64,000 bases of DNA, taken from NCBI RefSeq assembly GCF_030466625.1, contig NZ_JADEVT010000003.1, positions 124,001 to 188,000 of the forward strand, in the 5' to 3' direction. This DNA is from Nocardioides sp. ChNu-153. GTDB lineage: Bacteria; Actinomycetota; Actinomycetes; Propionibacteriales; Nocardioidaceae. How positions within the stretch are numbered: the first letter of the stretch is position 1; every line of letters begins with the position of its first letter. Both the position numbers and the translations under genes were made by a program. A model generated the notes under the pieces. The model searched no databases. It saw only the letters and a list, made by a program, of their open reading frames with translations, and was not told the DNA's origin. Below, one piece after another: positions 8,131-16,440 of the stretch.

Positions 8131-8526
8131 GTGAAGTTCGTCGCCTGGGTCCTCGTCAACGCGCTCGGCATCGCCGTGGCCGCGTGGCTGTTCGACGGCA
8201 TCGCGTTCGACGGCGCCACCACCGGCCAGGCGGAGATCGAGGACAAGATCCTCCCGCTGCTCGGCGTCGCGCTGATCTTCTCGGTCGTGACGGCGTTCGT
8301 GACGCCGCTGGTCAAGCTGCTGTCGCTGCCGCTGATCCTGCTGACGCTCGGGCTGTTCCTCTTCGTCGTGAACGCCGCGATGTTCCTGTTCACCGGGTGG
8401 GTCGCGGACCGCTTCGACATCCCCTTCACGGTCGACGGGTTCTGGACCGCGCTCGGCGCCTCGATCGTCATCACCGTCGTCACGTGGATCGTCGAGGCCG
8501 TCACCGACACCGAGGTGCGCGGGTGA
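8131..8526 (+). CDS. YvlD-like / phage-holin-superfamily membrane protein
   Basis: A 131-residue protein with four predicted membrane helices: an N-terminal one (FVAWVLVNALGIAVAAWLF), two central hydrophobic runs around VALIFSVVTAF and LPLILLTLGLFLFVVNAAM, and a last one near IVITVVTWIVEAV. Pattern and length match the PF04020 family, annotated as mycobacterial phage holin superfamily IV or YvlD. Chromosomal members are not phage lysis genes, and their function is unknown. The stop overlaps the GTG of the phosphatase gene (GTGA), so the two are translationally coupled. Confidence 0.8.
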   Translation: MKFVAWVLVNALGIAVAAWLFDGIAFDGATTGQAEIEDKILPLLGVALIFSVVTAFVTPLVKLLSLPLILLTLGLFLFVVNAAMFLFTGWVADRFDIPFTVDGFWTALGASIVITVVTWIVEAVTDTEVRG

Positions 8527-9101
8527 CGGGGGTCCTCCCCCCGCCCCGACCCACCCGCGCGGACGGCTCCGCGCCGTACCGGCTCGCCGTCGTGTGCCTC
8601 GGCAACATCTGCCGCTCCCCCGTCGCCGACGTGGTGATCGAGGCGCGCCTGGCCTCGGCCGGTCTGGCCGACGCGGTCGAGGTGCGCTCGTTCGGCACGG
8701 GCGGCTGGCACGTGGGCGGCCCGATGGACGAGCGGTCCGCGGCGGTGCTGACCCGCGGGGGGTACGACGCCACCCGCCACCGCGCGCGCCGCCTCGACGC
8801 CGACGAGGCCGCCGGCTTCGACCCGCTGCTCGGCATGGACGCCACGAACGTCGCCGACGTGCGGGCCCTCGCGGGCGACGCCGCCGACCGCGTCCTGCTC
8901 TTCCGCGACCTCGACCCCGCGGGCACGGGCGACGTGCCCGATCCGTACGCGGGCGGCCCCGAGGGGTTCGACGCCACGCTCGCCGTCGTCGAGCGGGTCG
9001 CCGACGCGCTCGTCGCCGAGCTGGGCGCCCTGCTGCGCGCGCCCTCAGCCGCGCCCGGGCCCGCCCCGACCTCCCCCGCCCCGACCGGGGGTGCGGTATG
9101 A
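8523..9101 (+). CDS. Low-molecular-weight protein tyrosine phosphatase
   Basis: A 192-residue LMW-PTP. The P-loop CLGNICRS (CX5R, Cys25 and Arg31) is complete and the general-acid motif DPYAGG lies near the C-terminus. After the catalytic domain there is an extra Ala/Pro-rich tail (PSAAPGPAPTSPAPTGG) not needed for catalysis. Such enzymes dephosphorylate tyrosine or, in some bacteria, arginine residues in proteins. It overlaps the membrane protein gene by 4 bp at the start and the kinase gene by 4 bp at the end, so the three are coupled. Confidence 0.88.
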   Translation: MTGVLPPPRPTRADGSAPYRLAVVCLGNICRSPVADVVIEARLASAGLADAVEVRSFGTGGWHVGGPMDERSAAVLTRGGYDATRHRARRLDADEAAGFDPLLGMDATNVADVRALAGDAADRVLLFRDLDPAGTGDVPDPYAGGPEGFDATLAVVERVADALVAELGALLRAPSAAPGPAPTSPAPTGGAV

Positions 9102-9976
9102 CGCGCCAGCCCCTCGTCGCGCGCCGGGCCGAGCAGCTGCTCGGCACCGCGGTCGCCGCCACCTCGCCCGTCGCGGGTGGCGACACCTCGACCGCGACCC
9201 GCCTGCGCCTGGCCGACGGGCGCAACGCGCTCATGAAGACCTGCCCCGGGGCGCCGGCCGGCTTCTTCGAGGCCGAGGCGCGCGGGCTGGCGCGGCTCGC
9301 CGGCGTACCCGGGGGCGTCGAGGTCCCCGAGGTGCTGGCCGCCGCGTCCGACTGCGTGATCCTGCGGTGGGTCGACCCGGGCCGCCCGTCGGCCGACGCC
9401 GCCGCCGCGCTGGGCGCCGCGCTGGCCCGCACCCACCTCGCCCCCGCGATCCTGGGCGCGGAGCAGGACGGCTTCATCGGCCGCCTGCCCCTGCCCTGCT
9501 CCGCCCCGCCGGGCGCGACGTGGGCGGAGTTCTACGCCGTGCGCCGCGTGCTGCCCTACCTCAAGCTGGCCCGCGACCGCGGCGCCGTGCTGCCCGAGGA
9601 CGCCCGCAAGGTCGAGGCCGTCCTACCCCGCCTCGCCGGGCTGCTGCCCGAGGAGCCCCCGGCCCTGCTGCACGGCGACCTGTGGAACGGCAACGTCCTG
9701 TGGGGCGTGGGCGGCACCGTGCACGTCGTCGACCCCGCGTCGTACGGCGGGCACCGCGAGGTCGACCTCGCCATGCTCGCGCTCTTCGGCCTGCCCCACC
9801 TCGCCGAGCTCTGCGACGCCTACGAGGACACCGCGGCCGCTGCCGGCCGACCGCTCGTCGGCGGCTGGCGCGACCGCGTGCCGCTGCACCAGCTCTTCCC
9901 GCTGCTGGTCCACGCCGCGCTCTTCGGCGGCGGGTACGGCGCCCGCGCCGCCGCCGTCGCGTCGGCGTACTCCTGA
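9098..9976 (+). CDS. Fructosamine kinase family protein
   Basis: A 292-residue protein of the fructosamine/ketosamine-3-kinase family within the APH-like kinase fold. The catalytic loop [13 protein letters not shown] (HGDxWxGN) and the metal-binding [16 protein letters not shown] are diagnostic. The family phosphorylates sugar-protein adducts to trigger deglycation; in bacteria the true substrate is often unknown. The partner here is an LMW phosphatase, a pairing also seen in other bacteria, where the two may act on the same low-molecular-weight or glycated protein (inference). ATGA overlap with the phosphatase gene. Confidence 0.85.
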   Translation: MTRQPLVARRAEQLLGTAVAATSPVAGGDTSTATRLRLADGRNALMKTCPGAPAGFFEAEARGLARLAGVPGGVEVPEVLAAASDCVILRWVDPGRPSADAAAALGAALARTHLAPAILGAEQDGFIGRLPLPCSAPPGATWAEFYAVRRVLPYLKLARDRGAVLPEDARKVEAVLPRLAGLLPEEPPALLHGDLWNGNVLWGVGGTVHVVDPASYGGHREVDLAMLALFGLPHLAELCDAYEDTAAAAGRPLVGGWRDRVPLHQLFPLLVHAALFGGGYGARAAAVASAYS

Positions 9977-10001
9977 GCGCGCCCGACCGATCCCGCCCGT
10001 C

Positions 10002-10020
10002 TCTCAGCGCGGCCTCAGAG
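10002..10020 (+). promoter_or_regulatory. MprA-box-like direct repeat upstream of mprA
   Basis: Two 8-mers, TCTCAGCG (10002-10009) and CCTCAGAG (10013-10020), are separated by 3 bases. This gives the 19-bp two-subunit layout described for the Mycobacterium MprA box, both sharing CTCAG. It lies directly upstream of the -10-like CATACT and covers the -35 region, consistent with autoregulation. Confidence 0.55.
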
Positions 10021-10028
10021 ACGTTCGG

Positions 10029-10034
10029 CATACT
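10029..10034 (+). promoter_or_regulatory. Putative leaderless -10 element of mprA
   Basis: CATACT lies 6 bases before GTG 10041, with no Shine-Dalgarno sequence in between. The direct repeat occupies the expected -35 position, which suggests activator-dependent transcription. Confidence 0.45.
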
Positions 10035-10040
10035 CGACGG

Positions 10041-10736
10041 GTGCCGGACACCAAGGGATCGCGCGTGCTCGTCGTCGACGACGACCGCGCCGTGCGGGAG
10101 TCGCTGCGCCGCTCCCTGGAGTTCAACGGGTACGTCGTGGCCACCGCCGGCGACGGCGCGGAGGCCCTCGCGGGCATCGCCGCCGCCGCGCCCGACGTGG
10201 TCGTGATGGACGTGATGATGCCGCGCCTCGACGGGCTCGAGACGACGCGGGCGCTGCGGGCGGCGGGCAACGACGTGCCGATCCTCGTCCTCACCGCGCG
10301 CGACGCCGTGGGCGAGCGGGTCGAGGGCCTCGACGCGGGGGCCGACGACTACCTGACCAAGCCCTTCGCGCTCGAGGAGCTGCTGGCCCGCGTGCGGGCC
10401 CTGCTGCGCCGGGTCGTGCCGACCGAGCAGGCCGACGAGTCGCTGTCGTTCGCCGACCTCACGATGGACGTCGCCACCCGCGAGGTGCGCCGCGGCTCGC
10501 GTGCCATCGAGCTCACACGCACCGAGTTCACCCTGCTCGAGATGTTCCTGCGCCGCCCGCGCCGCGTGCTGGAGCGCTCCTTCATCCTCGAGGAGGTCTG
10601 GGGCTACGACTTCCCGACGACCGCGAACTCCCTCGAGGTGTACGTCGGGTACCTGCGCCGCAAGACCGAGGCCGAGGGCGAGCCGCGCCTCATCCACACG
10701 GTCCGCGGCGTCGGCTACGTCCTGAAGGAAGCGTGA
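10041..10736 (+). CDS. mprA: OmpR-family response regulator, MprA-like
   Basis: A 231-residue response regulator. The receiver domain (1-118) has the acidic pair VVDDD, the phospho-acceptor Asp57 in [11 protein letters not shown], the switch Thr in LTAR and the Lys of LTKPF. The C-terminal winged helix (about 135-231) carries [20 protein letters not shown] and [10 protein letters not shown]. MprA in mycobacteria responds to envelope stress and controls sigE, sigB and pepD. The same gene order (regulator, kinase, HtrA protease) occurs here, and that context rather than motif alone supports the name. It overlaps mprB by 4 bp. Confidence 0.88.
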   Translation: MPDTKGSRVLVVDDDRAVRESLRRSLEFNGYVVATAGDGAEALAGIAAAAPDVVVMDVMMPRLDGLETTRALRAAGNDVPILVLTARDAVGERVEGLDAGADDYLTKPFALEELLARVRALLRRVVPTEQADESLSFADLTMDVATREVRRGSRAIELTRTEFTLLEMFLRRPRRVLERSFILEEVWGYDFPTTANSLEVYVGYLRRKTEAEGEPRLIHTVRGVGYVLKEA

Positions 10737-12283
10737 GCACCCGCCCCGGGAGCCCCGCCCCCGCCGCTCCCCTCCCCCCGGCGCCCCGGCCCGCCGGCCC
10801 CCCGCCGTACGACGGCGACCTCGGCGCCCCCGCCGACCCCGACCTGCCGGACCTGCCCGACGGCCGGCGCTGGCACTACCGGCGCTCCCTGGCCAGCCGG
10901 GTCACGCTCCTCACCACCATCGCGGTGGGCACGACGGTGGCGCTGCTGTCGCTGAGCGTCTACCTCGTGGTGCGCGTGCAGATGCAGCAGACGATGGACG
11001 AGCAGCTGGTCGAGCGCGCGCAGACCACGGCGAGCGTCTACAAGGGCGACGCCGTGACGACCTACGACACCCAGCCGTGGCTCGACGAGGCCAGCGACGT
11101 GCGCGTCGTGCTGCTGACCGTGAGCGGCACCCAGCTGCTGCAGGGCCACCAGGACGGGGCGCTGCCCTTCGGCCAGGACGAGCTGCAGGTCGCGGCCGGC
11201 GCGGCGAACCACGCCGTGCTGCGGACCGTGACGATCGAGGGGGAGCGCTACCGCATCGCCACCGTGCCCCTGCCGAACCCGGTGGGGATCGAGGGCACGT
11301 CGGAGTACGCCGGCGCGCTCATGCTCGCCCAGAAGACCGCGTCGCAGCAGGCGTTCCTCGGCAAGCTCGGCCTCGTGATGGTCGTGCTCGGCGCGAGCGG
11401 CGTGCTCCTCGCGGGTCTCGCCGGCACGGCGGTCGCACGCAACGGCCTGCGGCCCGTGCGCCGGCTCACCGACGCGGTCGAGGAGATCGCCCGCACCGAG
11501 GACCTGCGCCCGCTGCAGGTCGAGGGCGACGACGAGATCGCCCGTCTCGCGACCGCGTTCAACCAGATGCTCACCGCCCTCGAGGCCTCGCGCGTGCGGC
11601 AGCGGCAGCTGGTGGCCGACGCCAGCCACGAGCTGAAGACGCCGCTGACGTCGCTGCGCACGAACCTCGACCTCCTCGCCCAGGCCGAGAGCGCGTCCGC
11701 CGCGGCCGTGCTGCCCCCCGAGACCCGCCGCGAGCTCATCGACGACGTCCGCGCCCAGATCATGGAGCTGAGCACCCTCATCGGCGACCTGGTCGAGCTG
11801 GCCCGCGACGAGCAGGTGCGCCACGTGGTGGAGCCGGTCTCGCTCGTCGAGGTGCTCGACCGGTCGGTCTCGCGGGTGCGGCTGCGCGCCCCGAGCGTCA
11901 CCTTCGAGGTGCGCGCCGCGCCGTGGTGGCTCGTGGGCGAGTCGCACTCGCTGGAGCGCGCGATCACCAACCTGCTCGACAACGCCGCGAAGTGGAGCCC
12001 GGCGGGCGGCCGCGTCGTGGCGACGCTCGCCAACGGCATCCTCACCGTGGACGACGAGGGCCCGGGCATCCCCGAGCCGGACCGCCCCCACGTCTTCGAG
12101 CGCTTCTTCCGCTCCACCGAGTCCCGCGGGATGCCCGGCTCGGGTCTCGGGCTGTCGATCGTGCGGCAGGTCGCCGAGCGGCACGCGGGCACCGTCGCGG
12201 CCAGCGAGTCCCCGTCGGGCGGGGCCCGGATGACCCTGCAGCTGCCCGGTTCGCCGCTCCACCCCGACGCCGCCGGCGCCTGA
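10733..12283 (+). CDS. mprB: Sensor histidine kinase, MprB-like
   Basis: A 516-residue membrane kinase. A Pro/Ala-rich cytoplasmic N-terminus (1-50) is followed by TM1 (about 54-80), an extracytoplasmic sensor region (about 80-205), TM2 (about 209-232), HAMP (about 233-285), HisKA with [13 protein letters not shown] (His299), and HATPase_c with N-box [12 protein letters not shown]1 DDEGPGIP and G2 GSGLGLSIV. Domain order and the HtrA neighbour match MprB, whose extracytoplasmic domain binds DnaK and unfolded proteins in mycobacteria. GTG start overlapping mprA by 4 bp; htrA follows after 61 bp with its own promoter-like element. Confidence 0.88.
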   Translation: MSTRPGSPAPAAPLPPAPRPAGPPPYDGDLGAPADPDLPDLPDGRRWHYRRSLASRVTLLTTIAVGTTVALLSLSVYLVVRVQMQQTMDEQLVERAQTTASVYKGDAVTTYDTQPWLDEASDVRVVLLTVSGTQLLQGHQDGALPFGQDELQVAAGAANHAVLRTVTIEGERYRIATVPLPNPVGIEGTSEYAGALMLAQKTASQQAFLGKLGLVMVVLGASGVLLAGLAGTAVARNGLRPVRRLTDAVEEIARTEDLRPLQVEGDDEIARLATAFNQMLTALEASRVRQRQLVADASHELKTPLTSLRTNLDLLAQAESASAAAVLPPETRRELIDDVRAQIMELSTLIGDLVELARDEQVRHVVEPVSLVEVLDRSVSRVRLRAPSVTFEVRAAPWWLVGESHSLERAITNLLDNAAKWSPAGGRVVATLANGILTVDDEGPGIPEPDRPHVFERFFRSTESRGMPGSGLGLSIVRQVAERHAGTVAASESPSGGARMTLQLPGSPLHPDAAGA

Positions 12284-12331
12284 ACCTCGCCCGGCGCGGC
12301 GCGGCAGGTGCAAGCCGGGGCCGGGCGGGGT

Positions 12332-12337
12332 AAGGAT
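12332..12337 (+). promoter_or_regulatory. Putative leaderless -10 element of the HtrA gene
   Basis: AAGGAT (within TAAGGAT) is followed by 7 bases and the ATG at 12345, with no Shine-Dalgarno in the 7-base leader. It would allow the protease gene to be transcribed independently of mprAB. Confidence 0.5.
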
Positions 12338-12344
12338 CACCGCC

Positions 12345-13769
12345 ATGACCGACCAGCAGCCGCCGCGCCCGGACCGCCGCGGACCCGTGGGCCCTCCCCC
12401 CGGCACCTCCCCCCGCCTGCCCGCGCCCCCGTCGTACGGCGCGCCCTCCCACCCGCAGCACGGCGCGGGCCCCGGCTACCCCGGTCAGCAGGGGTACCCC
12501 GGCCAGCCCGGCCAGCAGCCCCACCCGGGCCAGCCGGGCCAGGGCCAGCCGTTCGGCCAGCAGGGTCAGCACGGCCAGCAGGGCCAGCAAGGGCCCGGCC
12601 AGGGGGGACCGGCCACGCCCCGGCGCGCGCGGCGCGAGCGCAGCGGAGGCGGTCGCGGCGTCGGCCTCCTCGCCGGCGCCCTGGCGCTCGGCCTGGCGGG
12701 CGGCGTGGGCGGCGCGGCGGGCTACTCCGCGCTGGTCGACGAGGGGATCTTCGAGGCCCCGGGCGAGGGCACCGGCACGGGCGGCGACACCCGCATCGAC
12801 GCCGAGGAGATCGACACCGAGAGCCTCGACCCGCTCGACCTGGTCTCCGTCAACGACATCTCCAACGTCGTGCTGCCGGCGGTCGTGCAGATCAACGTGC
12901 CGGTGGAGGGCGGCTACTCCCAGGGCTCGGGCTTCGTGGTCTCCGAGGACGGCGAGATCATCACGAACCACCACGTCGTCGACTCGGCGTCGCCGGGCGA
13001 CGAGATCGTGCTGACCTTCTACGACGGCTCGTTCGGCACCGCCGAGGTCGTCGGCAGCGACCCGCTGCTCGACGTCGCGCTGCTGGAGATCACCGAGGGT
13101 CCCGACGACCTGACGGTCGCCTCGCTGGGCTCCTCGGACGAGACCGAGGTCGGCCAGGCCGTCGTGGCCATCGGCGCGCCGTACGGCCTGCAGTCGACCG
13201 TGACCGCGGGCATCGTGAGCGCGATGAACCGGCCGTTCGTGCTGTCGCTGCCGGACGAGCTGGTGGCCTACCCGGCCATCCAGACCGACGCCGCGGTGAA
13301 CTCGGGCAACTCGGGCGGGCCGCTGGTCAACCTGCGCGGCGAGGTGGTCGGCATCAACGGGGCGATCGAGCTGGCGCAGGGCGAGACGGGCTACGAGGCC
13401 GGCTTCATCGGCATCAGCTACGCCATCCCGATCGACGTCGCGAACGTGGTCGTCGACCAGCTGCGGGAGGGCGAGGAGCCGGAGCACGCCTCCCTCGGCG
13501 TGGCCGCCGAGACCGCCGTCATCGACGACATCGTCGACGGAGCGGCGGTGGTGACGGACGTCGACAGCGGCGGGGCGGCCGACGAGGCCGGCCTGGAGCC
13601 GGGTGACATCATCGTGCAGGTCGGCGACATCCACGTGAACGGCACGGAGGCGTTGCTGACGGCGGTCCTCGACCACGAGGTGGGCGAGGAGGTCGAGGTG
13701 ACGTTCCTCGACGACGGCGAGCAGGAGACCACCACCACCGTGACGATGGGCAGCGACCTGGATGGATGA
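12345..13769 (+). CDS. pepD: HtrA-family membrane-anchored serine protease (PepD-like)
   Basis: A 474-residue protein. Residues 1-95 are a Gln/Gly/Pro-rich cytoplasmic tail with many PGQ/GQQ steps, followed by basic residues and one TM helix (about 105-127). The trypsin-like domain has the catalytic triad His210 (TNHHVV), Asp243 (DPLLDVALLE) and Ser323 (GNSGGPLV). A C-terminal PDZ domain (about 385-470) contains GAADEAGLEPGDIIVQVGD. HtrA proteases degrade or refold misfolded envelope proteins; in mycobacteria PepD is activated through MprAB and SigE and feeds back on MprB. The 3' end overlaps the lipoprotein gene by 8 bp, indicating co-expression. Confidence 0.9.
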   Translation: MTDQQPPRPDRRGPVGPPPGTSPRLPAPPSYGAPSHPQHGAGPGYPGQQGYPGQPGQQPHPGQPGQGQPFGQQGQHGQQGQQGPGQGGPATPRRARRERSGGGRGVGLLAGALALGLAGGVGGAAGYSALVDEGIFEAPGEGTGTGGDTRIDAEEIDTESLDPLDLVSVNDISNVVLPAVVQINVPVEGGYSQGSGFVVSEDGEIITNHHVVDSASPGDEIVLTFYDGSFGTAEVVGSDPLLDVALLEITEGPDDLTVASLGSSDETEVGQAVVAIGAPYGLQSTVTAGIVSAMNRPFVLSLPDELVAYPAIQTDAAVNSGNSGGPLVNLRGEVVGINGAIELAQGETGYEAGFIGISYAIPIDVANVVVDQLREGEEPEHASLGVAAETAVIDDIVDGAAVVTDVDSGGAADEAGLEPGDIIVQVGDIHVNGTEALLTAVLDHEVGEEVEVTFLDDGEQETTTTVTMGSDLDG

Positions 13770-14373
13770 CCCACGACGACACGGCGGCCCGACCCGGGCC
13801 GCCGTGCGGGCCGTCGGGCTGGCGCTGCTGGGCGCCGTGGCCCTCGCGGGCTGCGGCGGCGACGGCGACGACCTGCCGGCCGGCGCGTCGACGCAGACCA
13901 GCTTCCCCACCGCCGACCCGTCGGTGAGCGGTACGGCGGGGGCCGCCCGGGAGGTGCCCGACCCCTGCGCGGCCGCCACGCCGGAGGAGGTCGCCGCGCT
14001 GCTCGGCGTGGACCCGGTGCGGGAGGAGCCGGCCGGGGCGGCGACGTACCGGGGCTGCACCTACACCGACGTCGCCACCGACGTCGTCGTGCTGACCATC
14101 ACCACCGTCGCGGCGGCGGCCGACTTCGAGACCATCTGGGGGGCGACGCTCGGCGAGATCGCGGCGCCGACCGAGGACCTCACCGTCGCGGGCGCCGACG
14201 GGGCCCGGCTCGTCACCGACGCTGGGGACGACGCGGTCGCCATGACCGGTCTGGCCTCGCACGACGCGCTCGTGGACATCGTGAACCTCAGCGTGCCCGC
14301 GCCGTACGACGTCGCGACCCAGCGCGCGGCCGTCACCACCGTGCTCGAGCAGCTGGTGGCGCTGGGCGGCTGA
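13762..14373 (+). CDS. Predicted lipoprotein (DUF3558-like)
   Basis: A 203-residue protein with a basic start, hydrophobic segment and lipobox VALAGC (Cys31), then a Thr/Ser/Asp-rich linker. The mature domain begins VPDPCAAATPEEVAALLG, with a later Cys in YRGCTYTD. This resembles the DUF3558 group of actinobacterial lipoproteins (DPC motif, then a second Cys, probably a disulfide). The ATG lies inside the end of the HtrA gene, so the two are translationally coupled and the product may be a client or cofactor of the MprAB-HtrA envelope system (inference). Confidence 0.7.
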   Translation: MDDPRRHGGPTRAAVRAVGLALLGAVALAGCGGDGDDLPAGASTQTSFPTADPSVSGTAGAAREVPDPCAAATPEEVAALLGVDPVREEPAGAATYRGCTYTDVATDVVVLTITTVAAAADFETIWGATLGEIAAPTEDLTVAGADGARLVTDAGDDAVAMTGLASHDALVDIVNLSVPAPYDVATQRAAVTTVLEQLVALGG

Positions 14374-14401
14374 GCCTCTCGCCGTCCGTGGCCCCGTTCG
14401 T

Positions 14402-14435
14402 GCTCAGCGCAGGTACGACGCAGGCTCAGCGCAGG
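14402..14435. repeat. Short direct repeat at the 3' end of pabB
   Basis: GCTCAGCGCAGG occurs at 14402-14413 and again at 14424-14435, 22 bp apart. The second copy contains the stop codon and last codons of pabB, so the first is a duplicate of the gene's 3' end in the convergent spacer. Confidence 0.6.
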
Positions 14436-15730
14436 GCGCCCAGCACCCGCTCGACCTTCCAGCCGGCCTCGGCCCACTCGTCGGCGACGCGCGAGCGCAC
14501 CGTGATGCCCCCGCCGGTGCCGGCGCGCCACGTGCGACCATCCGCGCCGTACAGGCTGCGGATCACCACGCCCAGGTCGGCGCCCTCGCCCGAGAGCCAG
14601 CCCAGCGCGCCGGCGTACGGGCCGCGCGACGCCCCCTCCACCGCCGCCACGACCTCCATCGTGCGCAGCTTGGGGGCGCCCGTCATCGACCCGGCGGGGA
14701 AGAGCGAGCGGACGGCGTCGACCACGCCGACCTCGGCGCGCAGCTCGCCGACCACCGTCGAGACGAGCTGGTGGACGCCGGGGTAGGTCTCGGTCGCCAT
14801 GAGGTCGGGCACCCGCACCGAGCCGGGGCGGCTCACCGACGCGACGTCGTTGCGCAGCAGGTCGACGATCATCAGGTTCTCGGCGCGCGTCTTGGGGTCG
14901 GCGGCCAGCGCGTCGCGCAGCGCGGCGTCCTCGACGGGGTCGGCGCTGCGCGGGGCGGTGCCCTTCATCGGCTTGGTCTCCACGACCCGGGCGCCGCCCG
15001 TCGTGCCGATGCGCGCGAACCGCTCCGGCGACGAGCCGAGCAGCCAGGCCCGGGCGCGGTGGGGCGCGGCGTCGCCCGTACCCGTGACGTCGTGCTGGAG
15101 GAACCCGGCGTACGGCGCGGGGTTGGCCGCGCGCAGCCGGGTGTAGGCCGCCCACGGCTCGAGGTCGGTGCGGGCGGTGACGCGGTGGGTGAGGTTGACC
15201 TCGTAGGAGTCGCCGGCGTGGAGCGCCTCCTGCACCCGGTCGAACGCCGCGGCGTAGGCGGCGGGGACGGCGCCGGACACGTCGCCGGGCGGCGTGCGGG
15301 GGCGGTCGGCGGGCGGCATCGCGGGGGCCGAGGGGACGGGGCCGTGCTGCACCTCCCGCACCCGGCTCGGCCGCAGCCACACCGCCTCGGGCGGGTCGGC
15401 CGCGTCGAGGAGGGCGGGCAGGTCGCGGCGCGCGGCGTACCCCAGGTAGCCGAACCACCGCGCCCCCGGCTCCTGCTCGACCTCGGCGGCGAGCACGGTG
15501 AAGGGGTCGTCGCCGACGACGGTGCTGCGCCAGCGACCGGGCCGGCCCGTCCAGCGGCGCACCTCGCCGGCCACCGCGTCGTACGTCAGCGACACGTCCT
15601 CGGGCTCCAGGCCCGCCACGAACGAGCGGCGCCCCGACCAGGCGCGCCCGGCGCCGCCGTCGAGCCAGACGCAGCGGGGGTACGCCGTCGCGAGCGCCTC
15701 GAGGTCGACGTCGGGGTCCGGCGGGGGCAC
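14426..15730 (-). CDS. pabB: Aminodeoxychorismate synthase component I
   Basis: A 434-residue chorismate-binding enzyme. The C-terminal domain carries LLGSSPERFARI, VETKPMKGTAPR, AENLMIVDLLRND, FPAGSMTGAPKLRTMEV and the terminal AGGGI-like motif TGGGITVRS. PabB and the PabA glutaminase convert chorismate plus glutamine into 4-amino-4-deoxychorismate for folate or arylamine metabolites. The Lys of PMKGT is the residue that distinguishes aminodeoxychorismate synthases (covalent Lys) from anthranilate synthases, so the pabB call is well supported. It lies downstream of the pabA gene on the same strand; no pabC lyase is present in the window. Confidence 0.88.
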   Translation of the reverse strand: MPPPDPDVDLEALATAYPRCVWLDGGAGRAWSGRRSFVAGLEPEDVSLTYDAVAGEVRRWTGRPGRWRSTVVGDDPFTVLAAEVEQEPGARWFGYLGYAARRDLPALLDAADPPEAVWLRPSRVREVQHGPVPSAPAMPPADRPRTPPGDVSGAVPAAYAAAFDRVQEALHAGDSYEVNLTHRVTARTDLEPWAAYTRLRAANPAPYAGFLQHDVTGTGDAAPHRARAWLLGSSPERFARIGTTGGARVVETKPMKGTAPRSADPVEDAALRDALAADPKTRAENLMIVDLLRNDVASVSRPGSVRVPDLMATETYPGVHQLVSTVVGELRAEVGVVDAVRSLFPAGSMTGAPKLRTMEVVAAVEGASRGPYAGALGWLSGEGADLGVVIRSLYGADGRTWRAGTGGGITVRSRVADEWAEAGWKVERVLGALR

Positions 15731-15763
15731 GGGCAGGACCGTAGCCGAGCCGCGCGCACCCGG

Positions 15764-15810
15764 GTTCGTGGTAGGAGCGCCGCGGGATGTCTGGCGCTGC
15801 CACCACGAAC
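15764..15810. other. Inverted repeat (hairpin) between pabA and pabB
   Basis: GTTCGTGGTAGGAGCGCC (15764-15781) pairs with GGCGCTGCCACCACGAAC (15793-15810), 16 of 18 positions matching, around an 11-base loop. It sits in the 109-bp spacer between two co-directional genes, so it could be an intercistronic processing or attenuation hairpin. No T-tract follows, so it is not a canonical terminator. Confidence 0.6.
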
Positions 15811-15839
15811 GGGGGCCGGGCGGGGGCGGTGGGACGGGC

Positions 15840-16430
15840 TCAGCGCCCCAGGAACGCCGCGACCATCTCCGCGCCGTGCTCGCTCAGCACCGACTCGGGG
15901 TGGAACTGCACCGCCTCGAGCGGCAGGTCGCGGTGGCGCACACCCATGACGACATCCGGCTCGCCCGGCTCGCCGGCGCACGTCGCCGACACCTCGAGGC
16001 AGTCGGGCACCGCGACGGCGCCCAGCGAGTGGTAGCGCACGGCGGCCAGGCCCTGCGGCAGGCCCGCGAACACCCCGCGCCCGTCGTGGCGCACCCGGGC
16101 GACCTCGCCGTGGGCGGGCGTGAGGCGGGTGACGCGTCCGCCGTACGCCGTCACGAGGCCCTGCAGCCCGAGGCAGACGCCGAGCACGGGCCGGGCCCCG
16201 GCGCGCAGCACCGCGCGCCCGACCGAGAAGTCGCGCTCGACCTCGGGGTGGCCCGGCCCGGCCGACAGCACGACGTGGGAGTGGCGCAGCACGTCGGCGG
16301 CGTCGACCTCGTCGTGCTGCACCACCCGCGGCAGCTCGCCCGTCACCGCGGCGACGAGGTGGGCGAGGCTCTGCGTGTAGGAGTCGTGGTGGTCGACGAC
16401 CACGACGTCCGGCGCGTCCGGGCGGCTCAC
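15840..16430 (-). CDS. pabA: Aminodeoxychorismate/anthranilate synthase glutaminase subunit
   Basis: A 196-residue class I glutamine amidotransferase. Nucleophile Cys86 lies in GVCLGLQ, the oxyanion motif is SAGPGHP, and the His/Glu pair is in QFHPESV. It hydrolyses glutamine and channels ammonia to a chorismate-binding partner. Its neighbours are a PhzE-like enzyme that already has its own amidotransferase domain (upstream, 10-bp gap) and a PabB with none (downstream), so PabB is the likely partner. The oxyanion strand reads AGPGHP, where the usual sequence is GPGxP. GTG start at 16430. Confidence 0.85.
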   Translation of the reverse strand: MSRPDAPDVVVVDHHDSYTQSLAHLVAAVTGELPRVVQHDEVDAADVLRHSHVVLSAGPGHPEVERDFSVGRAVLRAGARPVLGVCLGLQGLVTAYGGRVTRLTPAHGEVARVRHDGRGVFAGLPQGLAAVRYHSLGAVAVPDCLEVSATCAGEPGEPDVVMGVRHRDLPLEAVQFHPESVLSEHGAEMVAAFLGR

Positions 16431-16440
16431 CGGGGCCGGC

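Noticed and set aside
6343..9477. A 1044-codon minus-strand frame extending the amidinohydrolase upstream
   Set aside because: Only the last 313 residues match the family and they have their own ATG with GGAGGT; the rest is opposite real plus-strand genes.
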